From: Roseovarius dicentrarchi
GTDB taxonomy: Bacteria; Pseudomonadota; Alphaproteobacteria; Rhodobacterales; Rhodobacteraceae
Assembly (NCBI RefSeq): GCF_003316635.1
Contig: NZ_QNQP01000006.1
Location: 62,001-126,000 of the forward strand
DNA: 64,000 nucleotides
Reading direction: 5' to 3'
The notes beneath the pieces are model-generated. The model searched no databases and was not told where the DNA came from. It worked only from the letters and a program-made list of their open reading frames with translations. Position numbers and translations under genes: made by a program. How positions within the stretch are numbered: the first letter of the stretch is position 1; every line of letters begins with the position of its first letter. Positions 46,373 to 55,585 of this stretch are shown here, piece after piece.

Positions 46373-47085
46373 CAGCGCCGGTACGCCCGGTGATCTGGCC
46401 GCGCAGCGTCCGGATCATCCGCTCGATCTATCCGCCGATTGACCTGTTCGAGGATATCGCGGATCCGGCGGATTGGGAGGCATTGGCCTCGGCCGAGGCC
46501 AAGTTCAATCCACGCATCCGTGACAGCATCGGTGATCTGGCAAAGGTCCCGCTGGTCCGACGCGTCACCGGGCCCGGCGCAAGCTGGGTCATGGCTCCCT
46601 TTGTCCATTGCTCGCCGTTGCGGCCCGGACGGTTCTCCGATGGAACGTTTGGGCTGTACTATGCGGGCGACAGCACCGAGGTGGCGATCGCCGAGACCAT
46701 CCACCACCATACGAAAACCATGCTGGCCACAGAGGAATCTCCCGGTTGGACATCGCAGTTCCGCGAGTTGATCGGGTCTGTCGATGCCGAATTTGACGAC
46801 GTCACCGGGATGGCCGACCTGCTGGATCCCGACGACTACGCCGCATCGCAGCTTTTTGGCGCCCAGCGCCGCGCGGCAGGCTCCGATGGCATCACCTGGC
46901 CCAGCGTGAGGTTTGCGGGCGGCAACTGCATCGCCGCATTCTGGCCGGATGTGGTGCCGATCCCAACGCAAGGCGCGCATTTCGCTTATCACTGGAATGG
47001 CAGCGCAGTCGATTACGTCAAGAGGCTGGATACCGGGAAGATCATGAGCGTGGTGACCTGCCCCCCGCGAAATCCCTCATCATGA
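46369..47085 (+). CDS. RES-domain toxin
   Basis: RES toxins degrade NAD+ or ADP-ribosylate targets and arrest growth. The 238-residue protein contains RPGRFSDGTFGLYYAGDSTE and VAIAETIHHHTKTM, which hold the Arg-Glu-Ser type active-site residues. The start is GTG at 46369 (GTGA overlap with the antitoxin). The last nine codons (TCPPRNPSS) come from an IS3-type end beginning near 47054, so the natural C terminus has been replaced; the catalytic core is intact. The conserved Ser, usually in a C-terminal strand, should be checked. Confidence 0.87.
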   Translation: MTAPVRPVIWPRSVRIIRSIYPPIDLFEDIADPADWEALASAEAKFNPRIRDSIGDLAKVPLVRRVTGPGASWVMAPFVHCSPLRPGRFSDGTFGLYYAGDSTEVAIAETIHHHTKTMLATEESPGWTSQFRELIGSVDAEFDDVTGMADLLDPDDYAASQLFGAQRRAAGSDGITWPSVRFAGGNCIAAFWPDVVPIPTQGAHFAYHWNGSAVDYVKRLDTGKIMSVVTCPPRNPSS

Positions 47086-47264
47086 TGTAGAGTCTGCGCC
47101 AAGTTTGAAGGAGCAGACGAATGCGAAAGAGCCGTTTCACCGAGGCGCAAATCATCGGGATGCTCAAGGAGCAAGAGGCGGGCATGCCGGTGGCCGAGAT
47201 GTGCCGCAGGCATGGGCTGAGCCCGGCGACATTTTACAAGCTCAAGTCCAAGTATGGCGGGGTA
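47054..47264 (+). mobile_element. IS3-family left end with truncated orfA
   Basis: TGACCTGCCCCCCG (47054) looks like an IS3-type terminus and lies inside the RES gene's last codons. At 47121, after GAAGGAG, a transposase orfA begins MRKSRFTEAQIIGMLKEQEA and continues MPVAEMCRRHGLSPATFYKL, the helix-turn-helix of IS3 orfA. It stops resembling the family after KSKYGG, where another element's end (GGTAATCTCCCC) begins. The rest of orfA and all of orfB are missing. The element cannot transpose. Confidence 0.75.
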
Positions 47265-47299
47265 ATCTCCCCATTTTTAACGGGGTCCATGCGTAGAAT

Positions 47300-47466
47300 T
47301 CACGCGGCCATTTTCAGTTTCTGGGCGGGTGTGATGCCGCCGATGCCCATGTTCGGGCGATCGTTGTTGTAGTCCAGAGGCATTGTGTGGCGTGATCTTG
47401 GGCCTCCTCGATGCTTTCGATGATGTATTGGTCAAGCCACTCGTGCCTGACTGTGCGGTTGTAACC
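47300..47466 (-). pseudogene. IS3-family orfB, 3' fragment with a frameshift
   Basis: On the minus strand the end of a DDE transposase is readable: YNRTVRHEWLDQYIIESIEE near 47460-47400, then DYNNDRPNMGIGGITPAQKL and KMAA before the stop at 47300. The two parts are in different frames, so a frameshift lies near 47375. The element's terminal sequence (47260-47290) abuts the truncated orfA of the first IS3, showing insertion of one IS3 into another followed by loss of most of both. Confidence 0.7.
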
Positions 47467-48641
47467 TCCGCCGCGCGGGTGCGCGTACCGGGCGATTGGC
47501 GGAGCGTTTGCAAACTTCGCAGAAAGCCCGTGACATCCAACGCCAGATGCTCGACGCCGCCAGCCGCCGTCCTCGGGATCGCGATGCTCTCGCTCAGTGG
47601 TTGCGCGATCATGCGCGGGCGTGCCGGTGAAGATCGGGCGGGCAAGCGCCTGCGGGAAGCGCCTGACCCCTCGACCGCAACGTCACGCCCGGCCCGTTTC
47701 ATGGATTCATGGTTTCCAAGAGCGGCAGCGAGTCGCTGCGCGGACATGATGGCATGCGACCTCGTCCCCTGTCGCGCGCCGCAATGGGCACGATTGTGCA
47801 GCTCTGGCCTATCGAGAGGGGTGCTTCGCCATTCTGCGATCGACCTTCGATTAGATCAGTTTCCTGACCTTTCGCGCCGCCAAACACCAAGGCCGGTTTA
47901 GCGGCCACCGTTCAACAATCGGTAGTTACTGAGAGGGCTGCGCGGATGCAGGGAATGTCTATCGAATTGCAACGTAGCATGCCCCACGCACAGTGAGGCA
48001 ATTTAAGCCCTGAACCTGACATTCAGGAAAGGTCGGATAGCGGAGAGAACTCTACGAATGTACTTTTCACCCCTGCCACCCGGAGGCGGAGTCTTTCAAC
48101 GGTTCTTCGGTAAACCTAGGCGAAGATCCCTATTGGACCGGGAGGGAACAGAACATCCACGGCTCGATCATGCAGCGACGCAACATATCCGAACGTGGCC
48201 GGATCCCGTCGGCCCGCGATGAGTTGTTGCGCGGCCCACGTTCGCTGAGCATGGCGCAGGAGGCGCTGGATGACGGCAAGACCGGCAACACGATGAACCA
48301 TTAAAATCGCGCAAAACATCGCGCGCCTCCACCGTCGACGTGAAGTCCGATTATCGCGATGTGCTGGACCAGCTGGCCATCACTCTGCGGTACAAGGTTT
48401 GTGGTACAAGGTTTCCGAATATATGACGGCGCGGCACCAGCGCGTGCCGGACGATTATTCAAATTTGCGCGCGCACGTTGGCAAACGGGTCAGCCATCTG
48501 CGGCCCAAGGCTGCGTAGCTCACGTTAATGAGACGATCGGCCTAACGGCTGACGGCATCGCGACAGCGAAGGGAACCCGACGCCGTCCGGCATGGTTCTG
48601 TTCATACGGGCCGGACAACAGATTGCAAAGGAGCCATGTTC
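47467..48641. other. About 1.2 kb without a recognisable gene
   Basis: This stretch holds only fragments. Around 47500-47640 a plus frame ends RLAERLQTSQKARDIQRQML and AQWLRDHARACR, perhaps the 3' end of a lost gene. Near 48160-48300 another plus frame ends in ARDELLRGPRSLSMAQEAL. A small tandem duplication of GGTACAAGGTTT lies at about 48392-48415. No start, family or continuous gene can be defended. It is probably decayed island DNA upstream of the dehydrogenase operon, including that operon's promoter. Confidence 0.5.
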
Positions 48642-50021
48642 ATGCGCTTTTCATTGACAGCATCATGCGTGCTAACAGCCTTTATACCGCTCGCCGCAGT
48701 TGCGCAGGACAGTGATGATGACGCGGCGATTGAGCGTGGCAAATATCTGGCCACGGCGGCGGATTGTACCGCTTGCCACGGCATCGATTTCGCCGGCGGC
48801 GATCCCATTGCCAGCCCGATCGGCAATATCTATGCATCCAACATCACCCCCGATGCCAATACCGGCATCGGCGGATGGAGCGAGAGCGACTTTGCCGATG
48901 CCCTGCGCAAAGGGCGCGCACCGGGCAAGGGGTGGTTGTTTCCCGCGATGCCCTACACGTCCTATACCGGGCTGTCCGATGACGATGTCGCAGCCCTTTA
49001 CGCCTATTTCCAAAGTATCCCGGCAGTCGAAAACAGCGTTCAGGAAACGGACCTTGGGTTTCCGTTCATACGGCCGGCGATGATGGCATGGAACCTGCTC
49101 AACCTTGACGAGGGGCACCCGGTCGGCGCCATTGACGTCACAGGCGATGCGGCGACGAACGGGCGCTTTCTGGTTGAAACGCTGGGTCACTGCACGGCCT
49201 GCCACACACCGCGCGACGCGCTGATGGGTGAGAGGGACGACCTGCACCTGTCCGGCGCGATGGTGGACGGCTGGCATGCCCCCAACATCACCCCCGACGA
49301 CAGCGGCATCGGACGATGGAGCGATGCGGATCTGGCGGCATACCTCCAGACTGGCCACAACGCGATCGCCGTCGCGGGTGGCAAGATGGCGGTTGCGGTT
49401 GAACACAGTCTCAGCAAGTTGCCAGATGAGGATATCGCAGACATCGGGGCCTATCTGCGCGAGGTTCCCGCCATCGCGACCGCAGAGGTGCCCCCGCCCT
49501 TGGCCGAGGCACCCGCCGTCAGCCTTGCCGTTCTTCAAAAGTCGTCGAGCGACTGGCAGACACAGGTGGACGATGCCGCGACCGACGGCGCCCAGCTTTA
49601 TCAGGGTGCCTGCGCCAGTTGCCACGGCATGGACGGCGTCGGATTGTTCGGCCCCGATCTGGTGGTCACCAACGACATCCGCGCACCCGAAGCCAACAAC
49701 CTGGTGCAGGTCATCGCCCATGGCATCAGCCTGACGACACAAGGAAAAACCACGCTGATGCCAGGATTCCGTGACGAGATGAGCGACGCGCAAATCGCTG
49801 CTGTGACAAATTATACGCGCACCACGTTCGGCGGGATCGACTCAGATATTGATGCCGCCAATGTAAACGCGATTCTCGATGGCACCGGCGAGGCGCCTTG
49901 GCTGATCCGAAATGCGTTTTGGCTTTCCATAGTCGGTATTGCCGTTGCGGCACTCTTGCTGATTGCCGTGCTGATCTGGGCAACGGGCCGCCTCCGCAAC
50001 CGCAACGCAAGCCACGGCTGA
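48642..50021 (+). CDS. Triheme cytochrome c subunit of a membrane-bound dehydrogenase
   Basis: The 459-residue protein has a signal peptide (LTASCVLTAFIPLAAVA), three CxxCH haem sites (DCTACHG near 42, HCTACHT near 190, CASCHG near 330), and a C-terminal membrane helix (FWLSIVGIAVAALLLIAVLI). This is the build of the cytochrome subunit of FAD-dependent gluconate, sorbitol, fructose and glucose dehydrogenases, passing electrons to ubiquinone. The second ATG (48642) is eight bases after AAGGAG; the first (48636) is too close. It is the first gene of a three-gene set. Confidence 0.9.
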   Translation: MRFSLTASCVLTAFIPLAAVAQDSDDDAAIERGKYLATAADCTACHGIDFAGGDPIASPIGNIYASNITPDANTGIGGWSESDFADALRKGRAPGKGWLFPAMPYTSYTGLSDDDVAALYAYFQSIPAVENSVQETDLGFPFIRPAMMAWNLLNLDEGHPVGAIDVTGDAATNGRFLVETLGHCTACHTPRDALMGERDDLHLSGAMVDGWHAPNITPDDSGIGRWSDADLAAYLQTGHNAIAVAGGKMAVAVEHSLSKLPDEDIADIGAYLREVPAIATAEVPPPLAEAPAVSLAVLQKSSSDWQTQVDDAATDGAQLYQGACASCHGMDGVGLFGPDLVVTNDIRAPEANNLVQVIAHGISLTTQGKTTLMPGFRDEMSDAQIAAVTNYTRTTFGGIDSDIDAANVNAILDGTGEAPWLIRNAFWLSIVGIAVAALLLIAVLIWATGRLRNRNASHG

Positions 50022-50133
50022 ACATGGGCGTCGCATACCCCACCAAGCGACAGTCGCGGGCCAAGGAACCTCTTTGCCGATCAAGCGTTACCTGTTTCTC
50101 CCGCCTTAGCCGTTTCAAAGGAAAGGACGTCCT

Positions 50134-50577
50134 ATGACAAATCCTGTGAGGTCACACCGATCCGGCGTCATGAACCGGCGACGTGCGCTCGCCGCGCTTA
50201 CCGCAACGTCCGCCCTTGCCCTTGTGCCGATCGCGTCGCGCGCAGCGTCCGATGCGGGCGCCAAGGATTTTCTCGATCTGTCGCGCCGGTTGACCGGCAA
50301 ATCTGACTTGGGCGCGCCATTTGCGAACCGCATGTTGGCGGCTTTCGAGTCCGTTGGTCGCGGCGAAGGCATTTCGGCGCTGATCGATGGGGCGGATGAC
50401 CCCGATTTGGCCAATGATGTCGTGGCTGCCTGGTACAGCGGCGCCTCGCCAGATCCCGACAGCCCCACAGTCCTCGGCTATCAGGAAGCGCTGATGTGGC
50501 GCGCGCTGGATTACGCCACGCCGATGGCGATGTGCGGCGGTGCCATGGGCCATTGGGCTGACCCGCCAGCGACGTGA
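50134..50577 (+). CDS. Dehydrogenase small subunit (Tat-exported chaperone-like)
   Basis: The 147-residue protein has a Tat signal (VMNRRRALAALTATSALAL) and the small-subunit fold of FAD-SLDH/gluconate dehydrogenase complexes: KDFLDLSRRLTGKSDLGA and VVAAWYSGASPDPDSPTVLG. This subunit escorts the signal-less flavoprotein across the membrane by hitchhiking on Tat and stabilises it. The start at 50134 follows AAGGAAAGGACGTCCT. It ends 46 bases before the flavoprotein start. Confidence 0.87.
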   Translation: MTNPVRSHRSGVMNRRRALAALTATSALALVPIASRAASDAGAKDFLDLSRRLTGKSDLGAPFANRMLAAFESVGRGEGISALIDGADDPDLANDVVAAWYSGASPDPDSPTVLGYQEALMWRALDYATPMAMCGGAMGHWADPPAT

Positions 50578-50623
50578 CGGCCCGACGGCAAGCTTCCCAG
50601 ATGTTTCGACAGGAGAAAATTCG

Positions 50624-52246
50624 ATGGCAAATGACATTTCCGCTGACGTTCTTATCGTCGGCACCGGCATCGCGGGCGCACTAGCCGGGGCCAGACTTGC
50701 TGAAAAAGGGCTGAACGTCGCCTTTCTGGAGACGGGTCGCCGCATTTCCCGCTTTGACGCGCTTAACCGGTTCTGGTCCGCCCCGGCCAAAACACCGCCA
50801 TCGCCGTATCCGAATGAAGACACCGCGCCCCATCCGGAGACGACCAAGATCGAGGACTACTATCAGCAGCAAGGCCCCGAACTGTTTCGGTCAACCTACA
50901 TCAAGCTTGTGGGCGGGACGACTTGGCACTGGCTGGGGACCAGCCTGCGCAATGTGCCCGCCGATTTCAAACTGAAATCGCTTTATGGCCACGGGGTGGA
51001 CTGGCCCTATGACTATGATGAGCTGGAGCCATTCTATACGGAGGCCGAACAGGAAATCGGAGTCGCCGGAGACAGCGGCGAGGATCTGGGTTCGCCGCGT
51101 TCTGGCGATTATCCGATGCCGATGATCCCGCCCAGCTATATGGACAAGTATTTCAACGCGCGTCTTGAGGGCAGCCCCTTCACGGCCCGCTCGACCCCGC
51201 AGGCCCGGAACTCGCAGGTCCACGAAGGGCGCCCGGCCTGCTGCGGCAACGCCTCCTGCGTGCCAATTTGTCCGACAAAGGCGAAATACGATGCCACCGT
51301 GCACATCGACCGGGCCGAGAAAGCGGGCGCAAAGGTCTATGACCAGACCACCGCCACCCGGCTGAACCTGGGGCCGGACGGCCGCGTTGCCACGGTGGAT
51401 TTCCGCCGCGCTGACGGGTCTACCGGCACGGCGTCCGGTAAGGTCGTGGTCGTCGCCGCCCACGGGATCGAGACGCCGCGCCTCTTGCTGAACTCAGTTC
51501 AGGAGGCTGCGCCGGACGGGGTCGCTAACAGCTCCGGTCAGGTCGGGCGCAACCTGATGGATCACCCCGCCACCGTCGTTTACGGCGAGACTACGGACCC
51601 GGTCTGGCCCTATCGCGGGCCGATTTCCACCTCCGGCTTCGAGGATCTGCGCGATGGCGACTTCCGCCGCGACCGGGCGGCCTTCCGCATCCAGATCAGC
51701 AACGACGGGCACAGTTGGCCCAAAGGCGCGCCCGAAAGCACGGCGCAGGATCTCGCCCGGCAAGGGCTGAGGGGTGACGCGCTGGACACAGCGCTGCGCG
51801 ATGCGACCTCGCGCCAGGTATCGCTTGCGTCGCTGGTCGAACAATCGCCCGAAGCGGAAAACCGTGTAACGCTTGATCCGGACAAGAAGGATGCCAACGG
51901 CATGCCGCTGCCGCGTATTCATTTCGATTTCTCGGATTATACCCGCGCCGGGCTGGATGCCGCGGCAGAAACGCAGAAAAAGATCCTGACGGCGATCGGG
52001 GCCACGAATATCGGCCAGATGTCCGAATATCAGGGGTCGGGTCATGTCATCGGAACCGTGCGAATGGGCGAGGACGCCGCAACTGCGGTGCTTGACGGAG
52101 ATCTGCGAAGCTTCGATCATCCAAATCTGTTCGTACTCGGATCGGCCACGTTCCCGACCTCTGCGACCGCCAATCCGACGCTGACCATTGCGGCAACATC
52201 ACTTCGGGCTGTGGACGCTATCGCAAATTCCGTCAAAAGCTTGTGA
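50624..52246 (+). CDS. GMC oxidoreductase, flavoprotein subunit with Fe-S cysteines
   Basis: The 540-residue protein oxidises a sugar, sugar acid or polyol in the periplasm. It has the FAD-binding start VLIVGTGIAGALAGARLAEK, the GMC region VGGTTWHWLGTSLRNVP, a cysteine cluster CCGNASCVPICP (about residues 206-216) like the 3Fe-4S site of FAD-dependent glucose dehydrogenase, and the C-terminal FPTSATANPTLTIAATSLRA. It has no signal peptide, as expected if carried by the small subunit. The ATG at 50624 has AGGAGA upstream. Substrate not predictable. Confidence 0.9.
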   Translation: MANDISADVLIVGTGIAGALAGARLAEKGLNVAFLETGRRISRFDALNRFWSAPAKTPPSPYPNEDTAPHPETTKIEDYYQQQGPELFRSTYIKLVGGTTWHWLGTSLRNVPADFKLKSLYGHGVDWPYDYDELEPFYTEAEQEIGVAGDSGEDLGSPRSGDYPMPMIPPSYMDKYFNARLEGSPFTARSTPQARNSQVHEGRPACCGNASCVPICPTKAKYDATVHIDRAEKAGAKVYDQTTATRLNLGPDGRVATVDFRRADGSTGTASGKVVVVAAHGIETPRLLLNSVQEAAPDGVANSSGQVGRNLMDHPATVVYGETTDPVWPYRGPISTSGFEDLRDGDFRRDRAAFRIQISNDGHSWPKGAPESTAQDLARQGLRGDALDTALRDATSRQVSLASLVEQSPEAENRVTLDPDKKDANGMPLPRIHFDFSDYTRAGLDAAAETQKKILTAIGATNIGQMSEYQGSGHVIGTVRMGEDAATAVLDGDLRSFDHPNLFVLGSATFPTSATANPTLTIAATSLRAVDAIANSVKSL

Positions 52247-52304
52247 GCGCCTAACCCGCCGTCCGCGCCATGGGGGGGGCGCGCGATCTTTTGGAGGCTT
52301 TCTG

Positions 52305-52390
52305 CGGATGCCCCTTTCCAAGGCATAGAGGACAGCGGCCCGCCCGATCGCCTCCTTACCGGCCCCTGTGATAAAAAACGTCGACGGCAT
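52305..52390 (-). pseudogene. Short-chain dehydrogenase N-terminal remnant
   Basis: From an ATG at 52390 the minus strand reads MPSTFFITGAGKEAIGRAAV then LYALERG, the start of a Rossmann-fold SDR with a nucleotide-binding TGxxxGxG-like motif (one extra residue). After about 28 codons the resemblance ends. The remaining 440 bases between the GMC gene and the fumarylacetoacetase fragment contain nothing else I recognise. Confidence 0.45.
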
Positions 52391-52684
52391 TTCCGCCGGA
52401 CATGCGCCATGCGGGCCATCTCAGGAGCTTTGTCATCGCCGAACAGATCGCTGAAGCCGGGAGTAGCTGGCGGCGTGCACCCTGCCTTGTACCCCGACAG
52501 ATGTGCGAGGGCGGAATGATCATCGGAAAGGATCGTGCAAAGCCGATTGCAGTGCTGGTGTGTCAATCCGCCAAATAAACGCAAATTCCGATTTTGGCGT
52601 CCCACTGCATATGGCCAAGGGCTGTATGCTGTGACCAACAATGCGCCGGACGTTCAGGTCCGTGGCAAAACTGAGAGGTGTGCA

Positions 52685-52825
52685 ATGTCGATGCTGAGAA
52701 GCTTGGTTAAAAGCGCCAATGATCCTGAAACGGATTTTCCACTGAATAATCTGCCATGCGGCGTATTTTCTACTGGCGGGGTCGAGGATGAGACGCCGCG
52801 CTGCTGCACTGCTCTGGGCGTGTAG
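52685..52825 (+). pseudogene. fahA: Fumarylacetoacetase, truncated by IS21 insertion
   Basis: The ATG at 52685 begins MSMLRSLVKSANDPETDFPL and NNLPCGVFST, the highly conserved N terminus of fumarylacetoacetase, the last enzyme of tyrosine and homogentisate breakdown. After about 45 codons the frame enters the left inverted repeat of the IS21 element at 52821 and stops at once. No 3' part is found on the other side of the element. This copy is non-functional. Confidence 0.75.
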
Positions 52826-52893
52826 ATTTCCATGCAGAAGTGACCCGGGTTTTCCATCGAGAACTGACCCACCTTTAGATTATGTTTCGGTGG

Positions 52894-53688
52894 TCAGTCT
52901 TGGGTCAAGACATGATTGTCCTCCTTCTTCTTTTTGGCTGCTGCGGCTGAGCTTGCCTTGAAGCGGAAGCTGTCGTTTCCGGTCTCCAGGATGTGGCAGC
53001 GGTGGGTCAGGCGGTCGAGGAGTGCGGTTGTCATCTTGGCATCGCCGAAGACGGTGGCCCATTCGCTGAAGCTCAGGTTCGTGGTGATGATGACGCTGGT
53101 GCGCTCATAAAGCTTGCTCAGCAGGTGGAAAAGCAGAGCGCCACCCGAGGCACTGAACGGCAGGTAGCCCAGTTCGTCCAGGATCACGAGATCAAGCCGG
53201 GTGAGATTTTCGGCAATCTTTCCGGCCTTGCCAAGGGTCTTCTCCTGCTCGAGGGCATTGACCAGTTCGATGGTCGAGAAGAAGCGCACTTTCCGACGAT
53301 AATGTTCGACGGCCTGAACGCCGAGGGCGGTTGCGGCATGGGTTTTTCCAGTCCCAGGGCCTCCAATCAGCACGACGTTTTGCGCGCCGTCCATAAACTC
53401 GCAACGATGAAGTTGTCGCACCGTGGCCTCGTTGATCTCACTGGCTGCGAAGTCGAAGCCGGAGAGATCCTTGTAAGCCGGGAAGCGTGCGGCCTTCATA
53501 TGATAGGCAATGGAGCGCACCTCCCGTTCTGCCACTTCGGCCTTCAGCAACTGGGCAAGCATCGGCACCGCGGCATCAAAGGCCGGTGCGCCTTGCTCCA
53601 TGAGGCCGGTGACGGCTTGGGCCATGCCGTGCATCTTCAGACTGCGCAGCATGATGATGACGGCGCCGCTGGCAGGGTCATGACGCAT
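52894..53688 (-). CDS. istB: IstB, IS21 transposition helper ATPase
   Basis: IstB is the AAA+ ATPase that assembles target DNA and IstA in IS21 transposition. The 264-residue protein has Walker [17 protein letters not shown] near 105, Walker [14 protein letters not shown], and [17 protein letters not shown]. The ATG at 53688 has GGAGG five bases upstream and overlaps istA by 11 bases; an ATG at 53751 is in frame but has no ribosome site. A lysine-rich tail ([12 protein letters not shown]) ends the protein. Confidence 0.93.
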   Translation of the reverse strand: MRHDPASGAVIIMLRSLKMHGMAQAVTGLMEQGAPAFDAAVPMLAQLLKAEVAEREVRSIAYHMKAARFPAYKDLSGFDFAASEINEATVRQLHRCEFMDGAQNVVLIGGPGTGKTHAATALGVQAVEHYRRKVRFFSTIELVNALEQEKTLGKAGKIAENLTRLDLVILDELGYLPFSASGGALLFHLLSKLYERTSVIITTNLSFSEWATVFGDAKMTTALLDRLTHRCHILETGNDSFRFKASSAAAAKKKKEDNHVLTQD

Positions 53689-55210
53689 GACGACCTCCGG
53701 CGGTTCGGGCACGCAGGCCGTCGTAGCGTTCGACATTCGCCTTTGGCTCATGGTTCAGAGCAAGGGCCTGCGGCGTGTCGATATTGGGCCCGCCTGTCGT
53801 CTTTCTGTCGATCAACCGGTGTAGGAGGTTCAGCACATGGGTCTTTGTCGCGACACCCTCTGCCAAGGCCATTTCCACAGCGACCAGCACGGCCTGTTCA
53901 TCGTGATGTAAGACCAGCGCCAAGATATCGACCATCTCGCGATCGCCACCAGGGCGCTGTAGCATCAAATCCTGCAATTGCCTGAATGCAGGAGGTAACT
54001 CTGCGAAGGGTGCGCCATTCCTAAGCGCACCTGGTTTGCGTTGAAGGACCGCCAGATAATGCCGCCAGTCATAAACCGTGCGCGCCAGGTTCTTGTGTGA
54101 GCGGTCGATGATGCGTGAGTGTTCGCACAGGATATGGCCTTCTGCCGCCACAACGAGCCGTTCGGGATAGATGCGCAAGCTGACCGGCCGGTTCGCAAAA
54201 GACGCTGGAACGCTGTAGCGATTGCGCTCGAAGTTGATCAGACAAGTGGGTGAGACACGCTTGCTGTGCTCAACGAACCCATCGAAAGCGCGCGGCAACG
54301 GCATCAGTGTAGCCTGCTCCTGTATCCAGACATCGGCAATGCTGCCGGGCAGAGCTCCGTGAGGGATGTCGTGCCACAGCGCTATACAGCGCTGTTCCAG
54401 CCAATCGTTCAGCGCCGCAAGATCAGAGTGCTCCGGCATAGGCTGCCAAAACCGATGCCGCGCGTCCCGGACGTTCTTCTCAACCTGGCCTTTCTCCCAT
54501 CCCGCCGCAGGGTTGCAGAACTCAGGTTCGAACACATAGTGGTTCGCCATCGCGAGGAAACGCATGTTGACCTGTCGCTCCTTACCGCGACCCACGCGGT
54601 CGACCGCGGTGCGCATATTATCGTAGATTCCGCGCCCCGGAACACCGCCAAAGACGCGGAACCCGTGCCAGTGAGCGTCGAACAGCATCTCATGGGTTTG
54701 CAACAGATAGGCCCGAACCAAGAAGGCCCGGCTGTGCGACAGCTTGATGTGAGCAACTTGCAGCTTCGTGCGCTCACCGCCCAGAACGGCAAAATCCTCA
54801 CTCCAGTCGAACTGGAATGCTTCCCCCGGACCAAAAACCAATGGCACGAAGGTGCCGCGCCCTGTTGTCTGGCTCTCCCGCTGTCGATCAGCCTGCCAGT
54901 TCCGTGCAAACGCAGCGACCCGACCGTAGGACCCAGTAAAACCGAGCACCACCAGATCAGCATGTAGCTGCTTCAGCGTACGCCGCTGCTTGCGCGACTT
55001 CCCAGCCTCCGTCTTCAACCAGCCAGCCAGTTTATCCGCATAAGGATCAAGCTTGCTCTGCCGCTCAGGCGTCGCGAACTGCGGCTCAATCGTGCCCGCA
55101 TTTAGATACTTCTTGATGGTGTTGCGTGACATTCCAGTCCGCCGCGCAATCTCTCGGATCGGCAGCTTCTCTCGCAATGCCATACGTCTGATGATGTTCA
55201 AAAGTCCCAT
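53678..55210 (-). CDS. istA: IstA, IS21 transposase
   Basis: The 510-residue DDE transposase has an N-terminal helix-turn-helix ([20 protein letters not shown]), the rve integrase core with [19 protein letters not shown] (first Asp) and [16 protein letters not shown] (second Asp), then the Glu region [20 protein letters not shown], and a C-terminal beta barrel. All catalytic residues appear present. The ATG at 55210 is eight bases after GGAG. The reading frame is intact, so the element may be active. Confidence 0.93.
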   Translation of the reverse strand: MGLLNIIRRMALREKLPIREIARRTGMSRNTIKKYLNAGTIEPQFATPERQSKLDPYADKLAGWLKTEAGKSRKQRRTLKQLHADLVVLGFTGSYGRVAAFARNWQADRQRESQTTGRGTFVPLVFGPGEAFQFDWSEDFAVLGGERTKLQVAHIKLSHSRAFLVRAYLLQTHEMLFDAHWHGFRVFGGVPGRGIYDNMRTAVDRVGRGKERQVNMRFLAMANHYVFEPEFCNPAAGWEKGQVEKNVRDARHRFWQPMPEHSDLAALNDWLEQRCIALWHDIPHGALPGSIADVWIQEQATLMPLPRAFDGFVEHSKRVSPTCLINFERNRYSVPASFANRPVSLRIYPERLVVAAEGHILCEHSRIIDRSHKNLARTVYDWRHYLAVLQRKPGALRNGAPFAELPPAFRQLQDLMLQRPGGDREMVDILALVLHHDEQAVLVAVEMALAEGVATKTHVLNLLHRLIDRKTTGGPNIDTPQALALNHEPKANVERYDGLRARTAGGRHAS

Positions 55211-55323
55211 GTGGATCACTCCGATGCCCCCCGCCGCTTACTGCTTTGGGAGAAGGGTCACATGGGTCAATTCTCAATGGAAATTATACCGCTACCCGGG
55301 TCACTTCTGCATGGAAATCTACA

Positions 55324-55585
55324 GGGGGCAACGTAATGACAGTCAATTTCGGTCTCCTGCACCCATCTGAGCACAGCCGTGCTGGTAAACTCGATGCCGT
55401 TGTCGAACATAATGGTCCTTGGTGTGCCCCGCTCGTCCATCAGCCGCGCCTACTCTCTCGTGACCCGCAAGCCCGACAGTGATGTGTCAGCCAGAAGTGC
55501 CAGGTTCTCGTGAGTGTGGTCATCCACCAAGGTCAGGGCGCGGAGCCGGCGACTGTCCGTCAGCGCATCAGACACCTAGTCCAGA
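55324..55585 (-). pseudogene. IS3-family orfB fragment, decayed
   Basis: The minus strand reads VSDALTDSRRLRALTLVDDH, THENLALLADTSLSGLRVTR, then after an in-frame TAG, MDERGTPRTIMFDNGIEFTS and WVQETEIDCHYVAP, the DDE core of an IS3-family transposase with first and second Asp visible. Two in-frame stops and truncation at the IS21 right end show decay. The IS21 element meets it just before the catalytic Glu. Confidence 0.75.

Larger units (their letters stand above)
52821..55323. mobile_element. IS21-family insertion sequence, complete
   Basis: The 2503-bp element is bounded by perfect 30-bp inverted repeats, 52821-52850 and 55294-55323, beginning TGTAGATTTCCATGC. A second, subterminal 21-bp repeat (52851-52871 and 55263-55283, two mismatches) shows the multiple terminal sites of IS21. 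It carries istA and istB, both intact. No clear target duplication is seen (GGGCG on the left, GGGGG on the right), and different genes flank the two ends, suggesting deletion or recombination after insertion. Confidence 0.93.

Noticed and set aside
47383-47901. A 172-codon plus-strand frame in the IS-scarred region
   Set aside because: It begins antisense to the IS3 orfB fragment, lacks a ribosome site and crosses unrelated fragments; composition is that of a shadow frame.
52811-55328. Target site duplication flanking the IS21 element
   Set aside because: GGGCG on the left and GGGGG on the right do not match; similarity of short G-rich strings is not convincing.
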